Positions 17,593 through 25,804 of a DNA stretch of 64,000 bases are shown here, piece by piece. Position 1 is the stretch's first letter, and each line of letters starts with the position of its first letter. Where the stretch lies: positions 152,931-216,930 of the forward strand of contig NZ_JABJVN010000007.1 in the NCBI RefSeq assembly GCF_013618475.1, written 5' to 3'. The DNA is from Saccharibacillus deserti. GTDB lineage: Bacteria; Bacillota; Bacilli; Paenibacillales; Paenibacillaceae. The notes under the pieces are model-generated. The model saw only the letters and a list, made by a program, of their open reading frames with translations. It was not told where the DNA came from and made no database searches. The position numbers and the translations under genes were made by a program.

Positions 17593-19164
17593 TCACGCTG
17601 CTTGGCCGGCTGCGGACGAAGACGCCGGGCGCTTGGCCGTCAACATGGCCCGGACCATAAGCGCCAGCTTGATTCCGCCGGTAAGGAACAGCAGCCACGG
17701 GAGCGCGATCATGCCCCAGCCTAGGCCCGGTGCCCAGGCGACGACGACATCCCACGGAGCCAGTCTCGACACGAAGCGGATCAGCAGCAGCGGGAAAGCG
17801 ATATTGCAGAAGAACAGCAAAGCGAAGTTCAGCGTGATTCTGCGTCCGGTCGGACGGAACGCTTTTCTCCAGCGCAGCAGGCTGAGCAGCGACCATAGAA
17901 ACAGCAGGGCGACCACGGCCGCGACCCCGTCGGCGATCGCGTACAATTTGACGAAATCCGGCAGGCTTTCCTGGGAAGGCATACGTCCGTGCAGGATATC
18001 GTCGATACCCGGCACGATCCCGCTGTAACCGACGATCAGGGGATCGACGGAGTTTGCGAGTACGAAAATGCCGTAGCCGTCGCGGATACGCATTTCCGAG
18101 TACGTATTTTCGGTGGTTCCGTTATGTCCGGCCGTATCGCCCGTGACGACCCAACCCATGCCGTAAAAGGAACCGTCCCGCATATCGGCGGCAGGCTTGC
18201 GCATCTGTGCGACGCTATCGGCGGACAGCAGGCGTTCGCCTTCGAACGTGCCGCCTTCCGTCTGCATGATCAGATACTTCGACATGTCTTCGGCCGTGGA
18301 GACGAGATAGCCCGACGGAATCGTTCCCGTATGGCCCGCCGCCCGGGTAGGTACGGCCCAGCCGAACAGGAATTGATGGCCGGAAGCAGGGCGCAGATCG
18401 GATCGCTCGGCGGCGGCCGTTTTGGCCCGTTCCGGCGAAGAGAAGCTGTGGGTCATGCCGATCGGCGCGAAGATCCGCTGCTGGATGTAATCTTCGTACG
18501 AAAGTCCCGATACCTGTTCGACGATCGCGCCGAGGATATTGTAATTCAGGTTCGAATATTCGTACGCCGTGCCGGCAGGCCGCTTCTGCGGAACGTCCGC
18601 CAGATCGGCGATATGCTGCATCAGCGTACCTTTTCCTTTGGCCAAAAAAGCGATCCCTTGGTAGGTGGACAATCCGCTCGTCTGGTGCAGCAGATCCGAC
18701 ACCGTAATGGCGGCGGACATCGACGGATCGGCCAAGCGGAACGACGGCAGATAATCGGTGACCGGAGCCTCCGGATCGACTTTCCCTTCTTCGACCAGCT
18801 GCATGATCGCAAGCGCGGTAAACGATTTGGTCGTCGAGCCGATCGCAAGCGGCGTCTGCGGCGTCATCGGCCCCGCGCCCGGACCGGCGCTGCCGTAGCC
18901 CCGGGTGTACTGCACTTTGCCGTCTTGAACGATTCCGACGGCAAGCCCGGGGATATGCAGACGCTGCATAGCGGCTTCTGCATAGGTATCGATCTGCTCC
19001 GGTGTCCAGGACCGGGCAGGCGATACGGCGGATTCGCCGGACGGCGCTGCGGTCGCACCGGCAGCGATTCCGCCGGCCGCTGCGGCGTGTACGGAGGATA
19101 CGAGGAGGGAGGATCCGAGCAGCATACTGCCCAGCAGACTTCCCAATCGTTTGATAATTTTCAT
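17593..19164 (-). CDS. beta-lactamase-family serine hydrolase with C-terminal membrane helices
   Basis: The 523-residue protein has a signal peptide (about 1-28) and a penicillin-binding-protein-like domain. The nucleophile motif is STTK (S110-K113), the second motif is YSN (Y203-N205), and a late HTGTIPSGY segment corresponds to the KTG-like third motif. About three or four hydrophobic helices follow (from about 415). This resembles FmtA/PbpE-type esterases that act on the cell surface, possibly on D-alanyl esters or peptides. Which substrate is hydrolysed cannot be told. AGAGG lies before the ATG. Confidence 0.87.
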   Translation of the reverse strand: MKIIKRLGSLLGSMLLGSSLLVSSVHAAAAGGIAAGATAAPSGESAVSPARSWTPEQIDTYAEAAMQRLHIPGLAVGIVQDGKVQYTRGYGSAGPGAGPMTPQTPLAIGSTTKSFTALAIMQLVEEGKVDPEAPVTDYLPSFRLADPSMSAAITVSDLLHQTSGLSTYQGIAFLAKGKGTLMQHIADLADVPQKRPAGTAYEYSNLNYNILGAIVEQVSGLSYEDYIQQRIFAPIGMTHSFSSPERAKTAAAERSDLRPASGHQFLFGWAVPTRAAGHTGTIPSGYLVSTAEDMSKYLIMQTEGGTFEGERLLSADSVAQMRKPAADMRDGSFYGMGWVVTGDTAGHNGTTENTYSEMRIRDGYGIFVLANSVDPLIVGYSGIVPGIDDILHGRMPSQESLPDFVKLYAIADGVAAVVALLFLWSLLSLLRWRKAFRPTGRRITLNFALLFFCNIAFPLLLIRFVSRLAPWDVVVAWAPGLGWGMIALPWLLFLTGGIKLALMVRAMLTAKRPASSSAAGQAA

Positions 19165-19325
19165 AGTTCAGCCTCTTTTCTTATACGTTCTTTCCCGATA
19201 AAGGCGCACAAAGCGTCCCGTTTCGCTGTCTTGTCTTAGTGTAAAGAAGAATGGGAAGATCGGAATCGGGCGTTCGCCCGGACTTGGTTTCCGCCTCGGG
19301 TCACCCGCAGGCCTGGACCAGAGGC

Positions 19326-19337
19326 GGGGGGGGGGGG
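19326..19337. repeat. homopolymeric G12 tract
   Basis: Twelve consecutive G residues occur in the 312-base gap between the serine hydrolase start (19164) and the next small gene (19477). The gap also holds a CGGGCG/CGCCCG dyad near 19265 but no supported gene. Such tracts are prone to slippage during replication and to sequencing error. Confidence 0.95.
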
Positions 19338-19476
19338 TTGGTATACCGACCTGTTTAGGCAGGGCTTTTACGATTTCCCCGAACTTTTTTCCCGCTTTGA
19401 GCGTCTGTGAGGTTGCAGGATTTTCACGGGAGCACCCCGGACGGAGAGCGAAAAAAAGCAAAAGGAGGCGGAAAGG

Positions 19477-19761
19477 ATGAGGGTGTCTTTGGAAGGGATG
19501 GGCGGACTGCTGTTTCTGGCCGTACCGGTCGCAGTCCTCTGCGTGATCGGCTATTTTATCGCCAAAACGGCATTCGGAAACTCCAGGGTCACGAACGAAA
19601 TTTATTCGCTGCGGATGGATCTGAGTGAACTCGAACGGCGCCAGACCGAGCGGTTTACCGTGCGGGATGCCCATCTGCAGGAGCAGAATGCGCTGCTGCG
19701 GGAGCAGAACGAACATATGCGCAGAGCCGGAGATGGAGTGGGAGTAGGACACGGGAATTGA
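19477..19761 (+). CDS. small membrane protein with coiled-coil tail
   Basis: The 94-residue product starts after AAAGGAGG. It has one strong membrane helix (about 10-30, LLFLAVPVAVLCVIGYFIA) followed by a charged heptad-like segment (YSLRMDLSELERRQTERF, LQEQNALLREQNEHM) likely to form a coiled coil. No family is recognised; the layout resembles small phage-shock or divisome helper proteins but no function can be assigned. The following hairpin suggests a single-gene transcript. Confidence 0.75.
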   Translation: MRVSLEGMGGLLFLAVPVAVLCVIGYFIAKTAFGNSRVTNEIYSLRMDLSELERRQTERFTVRDAHLQEQNALLREQNEHMRRAGDGVGVGHGN

Positions 19762-19785
19762 ACGGACGCGAAGAAGCGCGCTTCG

Positions 19786-19823
19786 AAGCCTTCGGCCGCC
19801 CATAGGCGTCCGAAGGCTTTTTT
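19786..19823 (+). terminator. terminator
   Basis: AAGCCTTCGG (19786-19795) pairs with CCGAAGGCTT (19810-19819), followed by a run of T. Confidence 0.85.
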
Positions 19824-19910
19824 CGCAAAAAATTCGAAAAGCCCGATTCCGGGTACAATAGGAAGAAACGGACCCTTCGTCCGAATCCGGAACTTGAGGA
19901 GGAGACCCGA

Positions 19911-20117
19911 ATGTTTTTGCTGATCGGAGTCTTTTTGCTGCTGTGTCCGCTGGTGATCGCCCGTCCCGACCGGATTCTTCATCCGCTGCGCGATCCGGCC
20001 GGGGGAGAGCTGTATGAACCGGAGCGTTTCCAATCCCAGGCTTTTCGAGCTCTGGGTCTGCTGCTGCTGCTCGTCTCGCTGTCGCTTGGCGTGCTGATGA
20101 TGCTCGCTGTGAGCTGA
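19911..20117 (+). CDS. small two-helix membrane protein (DUF6199-like)
   Basis: The 68-residue product has hydrophobic helices at about 2-17 (FLLIGVFLLLCPLVIA) and 47-66 (ALGLLLLLVSLSLGVLMML) joined by a polar segment. The pattern matches small Bacillales membrane proteins labelled DUF6199, by memory of their layout only. GAGGAGGAG precedes the ATG. A possible -10 (TACAAT, 19854-19859) lies upstream. Function is unknown. Confidence 0.75.
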   Translation: MFLLIGVFLLLCPLVIARPDRILHPLRDPAGGELYEPERFQSQAFRALGLLLLLVSLSLGVLMMLAVS

Positions 20118-20276
20118 ATAGGCGGATGACGGGGCGTTTCCTGCGGGAAGCGTCTTTTTGCGCGGGATTCGTACGGAAGGGACAGGTTTGAAAAATCGCG
20201 CTTATTCAGGCACACTGAACATACGGACGAAAGAGGTCGGCCCGAACGATCGGGAAGACACAAGGAGGAAACGGAA

Positions 20277-21236
20277 ATGAACGGACAATGGACGATCGAC
20301 AATATGCCGGATATGAGCGGGAAACGGGTAGTCATTACGGGAGGAAGCGGCGGTCTGGGACTCGAGACGGCTTACGGATTCGCGCAGAAAGGCGCGGAGG
20401 TCGTGCTGGCCGTGCGCAATATGGAAAAAGGACAGCAGGCCGCCGACGGACTGCGCAAAAAGTTTCCTCAGGCGACAGTGGAAGTCATGCGGCTCGATCT
20501 GGCGGATCTGTCGAGTATCGAAGCGTTCGCGGCAGGCTTTATCGGCAAGTATGACGCGCTGCACGTGCTGGTGAACAACGCGGGTGTCATGATTCCTCCG
20601 TACGGCCGCACGAAAGACGGTTTCGAGCTGCAGTTCGGCAGCAATCATCTGGGTCATTTTGCGCTTACGGGCCGTCTGCTGCCCCTGCTGCTTCGTACAA
20701 CGGGCGCACGCGTCGTGACACTGAGCAGTATCGCCGCCAAAAGCGGTTATATGTACTTCAACAACCTGGACGGACGTATCGGTTACAGCGCAATGAAATT
20801 CTACGGTCAGAGCAAACTGGCCAATCTGCTGTTCGCCCGGGAACTTCAAAATCGCCTGTCGGCCGTAGGGGCGAACACGATCAGCGTAGCCTGCCATCCC
20901 GGCGTGTCGAATACGAACCTGATCTCGCGCGGATCGGGCAAACAGGCGGGACGTGCGGTCGCTTTCCTCTGGAGCTTGATGAGCCAGCCCGCGGCGATGG
21001 GCGCGCTGCCGACGCTGTACGCGGCAACCGAACCGCTGTATGGCGGCGAGTATATCGGTCCGACCGGCAAAGGCGGACGCAAAGGATATCCCGGCTTCGA
21101 CCTGTCCGTCGATCACAAAATGAACGGGGACACGATGGCAAAGCTGTGGCGCGTATCCGAAGAACTGACCGGAGTGAGCTACGATTTCAGCCGGGCCGAA
21201 GACGAAGAATGGGCGCGTCTGAATATTCGGATGTAG
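20277..21236 (+). CDS. short-chain dehydrogenase, retinol-dehydrogenase-like
   Basis: The 319-residue protein is an SDR with the cofactor loop TGGSGGLG (21-28), LVNNAGVM, the substrate segment FGSNHLGHFALTGRLLPLL, the SSIA serine region and the catalytic YGQSK. The longer C-terminus and FELQFGSNHLGHF are typical of the retinol dehydrogenase/WW-oxidoreductase-like branch. It is an NAD(P)-dependent oxidoreductase of unknown substrate. AAGGAGG precedes the ATG. It stands alone and ends at a terminator. Confidence 0.9.
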   Translation: MNGQWTIDNMPDMSGKRVVITGGSGGLGLETAYGFAQKGAEVVLAVRNMEKGQQAADGLRKKFPQATVEVMRLDLADLSSIEAFAAGFIGKYDALHVLVNNAGVMIPPYGRTKDGFELQFGSNHLGHFALTGRLLPLLLRTTGARVVTLSSIAAKSGYMYFNNLDGRIGYSAMKFYGQSKLANLLFARELQNRLSAVGANTISVACHPGVSNTNLISRGSGKQAGRAVAFLWSLMSQPAAMGALPTLYAATEPLYGGEYIGPTGKGGRKGYPGFDLSVDHKMNGDTMAKLWRVSEELTGVSYDFSRAEDEEWARLNIRM

Positions 21237-21288
21237 CCGCAGTCCGGTCCGAACCGCTATCCTCCGTCTCCGAAACTGCATCCGATCC

Positions 21289-21316
21289 AAGTTCTGCCTA
21301 GCGGCAGGACTTTTTT
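21289..21316 (+). terminator. terminator after the SDR
   Basis: AAGTTCTGCC (21289-21298) pairs with GGCAGGACTT (21303-21312), followed by TTTT. Confidence 0.85.
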
Positions 21317-21466
21317 CTTTTGCAAATAAATGTCCGGTCTGTCCGTTAAAGTTTTTGTATACAGTCCGGGAGCAAGAGGCTCCTGCGTTTTTTTTGGGGA
21401 AATTTCAAATAAGCGTTATACTAACGAAAAAGAAAGATCCATTCCCAATCGAAGAGGTGAATCGAG

Positions 21467-22990
21467 ATGAACGCAAACATTCATAACAGCGGCACGGTGC
21501 CGGGAACCCGAAGGTATCTGATGACGGAAGAAGGGACCTGGAAGCCGGAGGCCTGTTCGTCGCTGCTGGTCTTCAGGCAGGAACCCGGCGAAGCGGCTGA
21601 GTATCCGAACCTGCTGCTCGGCGTGCTGGGAGCGGCGGAAGACTTTCGCGGCGAGTTTGCGGGTTTTGGCGCATTTGCCGCGCCGGCAAGGCTGGGCGGC
21701 GTCCACGAAGCGGCAGCCGGCGACCTGCTGCTGATTCTGGGCGAGGTCCCCGGCACTTCCCATCCGGAAGCCTACCGGCTGGAGATCGGCGATTTCGTTA
21801 CGCTGACTGCGGCAAACGACCGTTCGGCGCTGCACGGCCTGCGGACGCTGCGGCAGCTGCTTTTTTCCAGCGGCGGAGAGCTTGCCTACGGAGTCATCGA
21901 AGACGAGCCGCTGGTCGGCGAGCGTGCGCTGCATCTCGACATCGGCCGCAAGTTTTATCCGCAGGAATGGATTGTTGCGCGGATTCGCGACATGGCGGAA
22001 TTGAAGCTTAATACGCTCCAGCTGCATTTTTCCGAACATGAAGGCTTCACCTTCGAGAGCGAACGGCACCCCGAAATCATGTCGGAGTCTTATCTGACGA
22101 AAGAGCAGGTTCGGGAGATCATCAAGGAAGCGCGGCGGCATCGGATCACGCTGATTCCTTCGCTTGATTCGCCGGGGCATCTGGGCTGGGCGCTGCGGAA
22201 CCATCCGGAGTGGCTGCTGGCCCGGGCGGACGGCGAACCGGCAAGAGGCGCGCTGGACATTACATGTCCAGAAGCGGTCGCCTTCGCACTGGATCTGATC
22301 GACGAATATGCGGAGCTGTTCGAAGGCAGTCCGTATTTCCATATCGGGGGAGACGAATTTATCGATTTCGGTACGTTCGCTTCGTACCCGCAGCTTGGCC
22401 TTTATGCGCGCGAGACGCTCGGGATCGAAGGCGGCACGGAGGTGGACGCTTATATCGACTATCTGAACAAGGCGGCGGAGCGTCTGGAAGCCAGAGGATT
22501 CACCGTGCGCGTCTGGAACGACGGATTGTACCGGGAAGACCTGGAGCAGCGAGTCGCGCCCAAGCCGTCCATGCAGGTCGCGTATTGGACCAAATGGGAC
22601 CGCAAGATGGCTCCGGCGCAGACGTTTCTGGATCAGGGACACGAGATCGTCAATTTCAACGACGCTTATTTCTATTACGTCCTCGGCGAACATGCGGGAT
22701 ACGTCTATCCGAGCGGAGCCAAGATTTACGACGGCTGGCACCCCGGACTGCTGCCGCGCGCCGGCGAACACGAACCGCAGGAATGGATGCCGCCGTATCC
22801 CGAAGGCCTGCTCGGCTGTTCGTTCTCCGTCTGGTCGGACAAACCGGAAGCGCAGACGATCGAAGAAGTGGAACGGGGGCTGAAGGAACCGCTGCGCGCC
22901 ATGGCGGAAAAAGCCTGGACCGGCGAACGGCGTTACGCGGATTATAAGGCTTTTGCGGAAGCCTGCGCGGCGGCGGGCCTGGATCGATAA
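21467..22990 (+). CDS. GH20 beta-N-acetylhexosaminidase
   Basis: This 507-residue protein has the GH20 layout: a small alpha/beta domain (to about 140), then a TIM barrel beginning at ALHLDIGRKFYP. The catalytic Asp-Glu pair is D296-E297 in FHIGGDEF, which assists the substrate N-acetyl group and acts as acid. No signal peptide is present, so it probably works in the cytoplasm on imported GlcNAc oligosaccharides or muropeptide sugars. A possible -10 (TATACT, 21417-21422) lies upstream. It is a single gene between two terminators. Confidence 0.9.
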   Translation: MNANIHNSGTVPGTRRYLMTEEGTWKPEACSSLLVFRQEPGEAAEYPNLLLGVLGAAEDFRGEFAGFGAFAAPARLGGVHEAAAGDLLLILGEVPGTSHPEAYRLEIGDFVTLTAANDRSALHGLRTLRQLLFSSGGELAYGVIEDEPLVGERALHLDIGRKFYPQEWIVARIRDMAELKLNTLQLHFSEHEGFTFESERHPEIMSESYLTKEQVREIIKEARRHRITLIPSLDSPGHLGWALRNHPEWLLARADGEPARGALDITCPEAVAFALDLIDEYAELFEGSPYFHIGGDEFIDFGTFASYPQLGLYARETLGIEGGTEVDAYIDYLNKAAERLEARGFTVRVWNDGLYREDLEQRVAPKPSMQVAYWTKWDRKMAPAQTFLDQGHEIVNFNDAYFYYVLGEHAGYVYPSGAKIYDGWHPGLLPRAGEHEPQEWMPPYPEGLLGCSFSVWSDKPEAQTIEEVERGLKEPLRAMAEKAWTGERRYADYKAFAEACAAAGLDR

Positions 22991-23007
22991 CGGGCGCGCA
23001 TGTGAAG

Positions 23008-23045
23008 AAAGCGGCAGAGTTCCTTCGGGAAATTTGCCGCTTTTT
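23008..23045 (+). terminator. terminator after GH20
   Basis: AAAGCGGCAGAGTTCC (23008-23023) pairs with GGAAATTTGCCGCTTT (23028-23043) through wobbles around TTCG, followed by T residues. Confidence 0.85.
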
Positions 23046-23128
23046 GTACGGAAACTGCATGGGGAGCGTGATTCGGAACGTCTATTGCCGGATAAGTGTT
23101 CCAAAACGGGGAAAAGGAGCTTTTAATC

Positions 23129-23944
23129 ATGTATACCATTCTGATCGTGGAAGACGATCCCAAGATTGCGGAGCTGCTCCGAGGAAGTATCGAAAAATAC
23201 GGCTACCGGGCCAGGGTCGTGAGCGATTTTGAACGCATCATGGAAGAATTCCGGGAATCCGGCGCGCAGCTTGCCCTGCTCGACGTCAACCTGCCCAAAT
23301 ACGACGGGTTCTACTGGTGCCGGCAGATTCGGGCGGAGTCCGTCTGTCCCATTCTGTTCATCTCGGCCCGCGACGGGCAGATGGACCAGGTGATGGCGCT
23401 CGAGAACGGCGCGGACGATTATATCACCAAGCCGTTTCATTACGAAGTCGTGCTGGCCAAGATCCGCAGCCATCTTCGGCGCGCCTACGGGGAATATGCG
23501 GCGGGGCCGGAAGAGAAGAAGGTCGAAGCGGCCGGGCTGACCCTGTATCCCGAACGTTTCGTCCTGATGCAAGGGGAGCGGACGGCCGAACTGAGCCAGA
23601 AAGAATCCCTGCTGCTCGAAGCGCTGCTGCAGCGATCAGGCCGAGTGGTCAGCCGGGACCGGCTGCTCGGGTTGATGTGGGAAGACCATCATTTTATCGA
23701 CGACAATACGCTCAATGTCTATATCACGCGGGTCCGCAAAAAGCTCAAGGAACTGGAAGCGGAAGCGACGATCGAAGTGGTGCGCGGGGCGGGTTATCTG
23801 TTGAATTTCGCGGAAGACGACGAGCAGGAACCGTCTTCCGTGCGGTCTGACGCAGGCGGAGCGGCCGGAGGGAAGGCCGGCGTGTCCCGGAACGGGTACG
23901 GCGATGACGGCGCGGCAAGTGCATCTCCGGGAGGCCGGCCGTGA
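23129..23944 (+). CDS. OmpR-family response regulator, BceR type
   Basis: The ATG at 23129 follows AAAAGGAG and begins YTILIVEDDPKIAELL, so the in-frame ATG 33 bases earlier is not used. The 271-residue product has a receiver domain (phosphoacceptor D52 in LLDVNLPKYDG) and an OmpR winged helix (about 130-222, NTLNVYITRVRKKL, VRGAGYLL). About 45 low-complexity residues follow (PSSVRSDAGGAAGGKAG), which the family normally lacks. The stop overlaps the kinase start by four bases (GTGA). In Bce modules this regulator switches on the neighbouring ABC transporter genes in response to antimicrobial peptides. Confidence 0.92.
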   Translation: MYTILIVEDDPKIAELLRGSIEKYGYRARVVSDFERIMEEFRESGAQLALLDVNLPKYDGFYWCRQIRAESVCPILFISARDGQMDQVMALENGADDYITKPFHYEVVLAKIRSHLRRAYGEYAAGPEEKKVEAAGLTLYPERFVLMQGERTAELSQKESLLLEALLQRSGRVVSRDRLLGLMWEDHHFIDDNTLNVYITRVRKKLKELEAEATIEVVRGAGYLLNFAEDDEQEPSSVRSDAGGAAGGKAGVSRNGYGDDGAASASPGGRP

Positions 23945-24945
23945 AGCTGTTCTGGCGGGATCAGCTGCCGCTGATCCTGTTCTTTCTGCTGCAGACGGTG
24001 CTGGTGCCTCTGCTGTACTGGATCAGCGGCGAAGAAAGGCCGCCGGATATTATCCTCTACGGGATGCTGCTGAGCGCGGCCGTGCTGGCCGCCTATCTGC
24101 TGTTTCGCTACATAACGCTGCGTCCGCTGTATATCCGGCTGTCGCAGCCGGGCATGCAGCGCGAGGATCGGCTGCAGCCGCTGGGGGAAGCGCCGCTTGC
24201 CGAAGCGGCATCCGAACTGATCCGCCTCTATGACCGCGAGTACGAAGAAGAATTGGCGGCGCGCCGCAGCGCGATGGAGAGGCACGTGACGTTTATCGGG
24301 CGCTGGGTGCACCAGATGAAGACGCCGCTGTCGGTACTTCAGCTGTCGGTGCGCGAGATCGAAGACGAGGACCTGGCGGACAGTATCGCCGAGGAGCTGG
24401 ACCGGATGCGGCGGGGACTGGAGATGGTCATCTATACGTCGCGCCTGGAGAGCTTCGAGCAGGATTTTGCCGCGGAGCGGGTCCGATTGGCGGTTCCGGT
24501 TCGCGAAGCGTTGGCGGAGCGGCGCAGGCTGTTTATCAAGCGCCGCATCTCTCCGGTCATCGAGATCGACGAAGGGGCGGAGGTATACACGGATGCCAAA
24601 TGGCTGAAATTTATTCTGGGCCAGATTCTGATCAATGCCGTGCAGTACACCGAGGGGGCGGGCAAACGGGTGTTTATTCGCGCTTATGCGCGCGGTCCGC
24701 ATCGGCTGCTCGAAGTGCGCGACGAAGGAATCGGGATTCTCAAAGAAGACCTGAACCGGGTGTTCAATCCTTATTTCACCGGACAAAGAGGGCGCCAGTA
24801 CAAGGAATCGACGGGGATGGGCCTGTATCTGGTCAGCGAAGTCTGCCGGCATCTGGACCATGGTCTCGAACTGGAATCCGAACCCGAAAGCGGCACGACG
24901 GTGCGGATCGTGTTCCGGGAAGCGCCCGAACAGAACCTTAACTGA
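23941..24945 (+). CDS. intramembrane-sensing histidine kinase, BceS type
   Basis: The 334-residue kinase starts at GTG and has two membrane helices (about 8-27 and 37-57) with almost no extracellular loop, the hallmark of intramembrane-sensing kinases. The phosphorylated histidine is H124 in RWVHQMKTPLS. The ATPase part shows the N box (LINAVQYT), DEGIGI and GMGLYLV. BceS-type kinases sense through their ABC partner rather than by binding the peptide directly. The gene is translationally coupled to the response regulator. Confidence 0.92.
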   Translation: MKLFWRDQLPLILFFLLQTVLVPLLYWISGEERPPDIILYGMLLSAAVLAAYLLFRYITLRPLYIRLSQPGMQREDRLQPLGEAPLAEAASELIRLYDREYEEELAARRSAMERHVTFIGRWVHQMKTPLSVLQLSVREIEDEDLADSIAEELDRMRRGLEMVIYTSRLESFEQDFAAERVRLAVPVREALAERRRLFIKRRISPVIEIDEGAEVYTDAKWLKFILGQILINAVQYTEGAGKRVFIRAYARGPHRLLEVRDEGIGILKEDLNRVFNPYFTGQRGRQYKESTGMGLYLVSEVCRHLDHGLELESEPESGTTVRIVFREAPEQNLN

Positions 24946-24949
24946 AATG

Positions 24950-25002
24950 TAAGACGGCATTAAGACGAATCCCTGGCCGTTTTTGCGGAACTGCTTTAGA
25001 CT
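24950..25002 (+). promoter_or_regulatory. predicted response-regulator operator and promoter of the ABC operon
   Basis: TAAGACG occurs at 24950-24956 and 24961-24967, an 11-base direct repeat as bound by OmpR-family dimers. A weak -35 (TGGCCG, 24974-24979) and -10 (TAGACT, 24997-25002), 17 bases apart, follow directly. The arrangement matches known Bce systems, in which the regulator activates the transporter promoter from just upstream of -35. Confidence 0.5.
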
Positions 25003-25033
25003 TCAAACCAGAAGCAGGAAAGGGGAGAAACAA

Positions 25034-25804
25034 ATGAACATTTTGGAAGCAAGCGGCTTGAATAAAGTCTATCCCGGCAAAGTGTCGACCCAGGCGCTGA
25101 CGGATATCCATCTCACGATCGCAGAGGGCGAATTTGTCGGCATCATGGGCCCTTCGGGCAGCGGCAAAACGACACTGCTCAATATGGTCTCGACGATCGA
25201 CACTCCAAGTTCCGGCACGGTAAAAATCGGAGGCAAAGATCCGTACACGATGCGCAAAAACGATTTGGCCAAATTCCGGCGCCGCGAACTCGGATTCGTG
25301 TTCCAGGACTTTAATCTGCTCGACACGCTGACGGTAGCGGAGAATATTGTGCTGCCGCTGACGCTGGACGGCGTGAAATTGAAAGAAATGGACGAGCGGC
25401 TGCATCGTATCGCGGAGCGGCTCGGCATCTCGTCGATCCTCAAGAGCCGCACCTATGAAATCTCGGGCGGTCAGCGCCAGCGGACGGCGATCGCCCGCGC
25501 CGTAATCACCCACCCGTCGATTCTGCTGGCGGACGAGCCGACCGGTGCGCTCGATTCGAATTCGTCCCGGATCGTGATGGAATCGCTGGAGAGTCTGAAC
25601 GAGCACGAGCGGACGACGGTCATGCTGGTCACGCACGATCCGCAGGCGGCCAGCTACTGTCACCGCATCGTGTTTATCAAAGACGGACGGTTGGCCGCCG
25701 AGATCCACCGCGGGGAAAGCCGCCAAGCCTTTTTCCAGAAAATTATCGATACCCTTTCATTCTGGGGAGGGAACGCACATGAACTTTCCTCGATTCGCGT
25801 TTAA
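25034..25804 (+). CDS. Bce-type ABC transporter ATP-binding protein
   Basis: The ATG at 25034 (after GGGGAG) gives 256 residues; the frame is open 51 bases further upstream but without a binding site. Walker A is GPSGSGKT (39-46), followed by the Q-loop FVFQDFNLLD, signature SGGQRQR and Walker B ILLADEPTGALDS. It powers the adjacent permease in antimicrobial-peptide detoxification (bacitracin or lantibiotic type). The end overlaps the permease start by 26 bases. Confidence 0.93.
   Translation: MNILEASGLNKVYPGKVSTQALTDIHLTIAEGEFVGIMGPSGSGKTTLLNMVSTIDTPSSGTVKIGGKDPYTMRKNDLAKFRRRELGFVFQDFNLLDTLTVAENIVLPLTLDGVKLKEMDERLHRIAERLGISSILKSRTYEISGGQRQRTAIARAVITHPSILLADEPTGALDSNSSRIVMESLESLNEHERTTVMLVTHDPQAASYCHRIVFIKDGRLAAEIHRGESRQAFFQKIIDTLSFWGGNAHELSSIRV

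Noticed and set aside
19168..19803. 211-codon minus-strand frame running through the G12 tract
   Set aside because: It is antisense to a well-supported small gene, contains a proline run only because of the G tract, and has no ribosome binding site.
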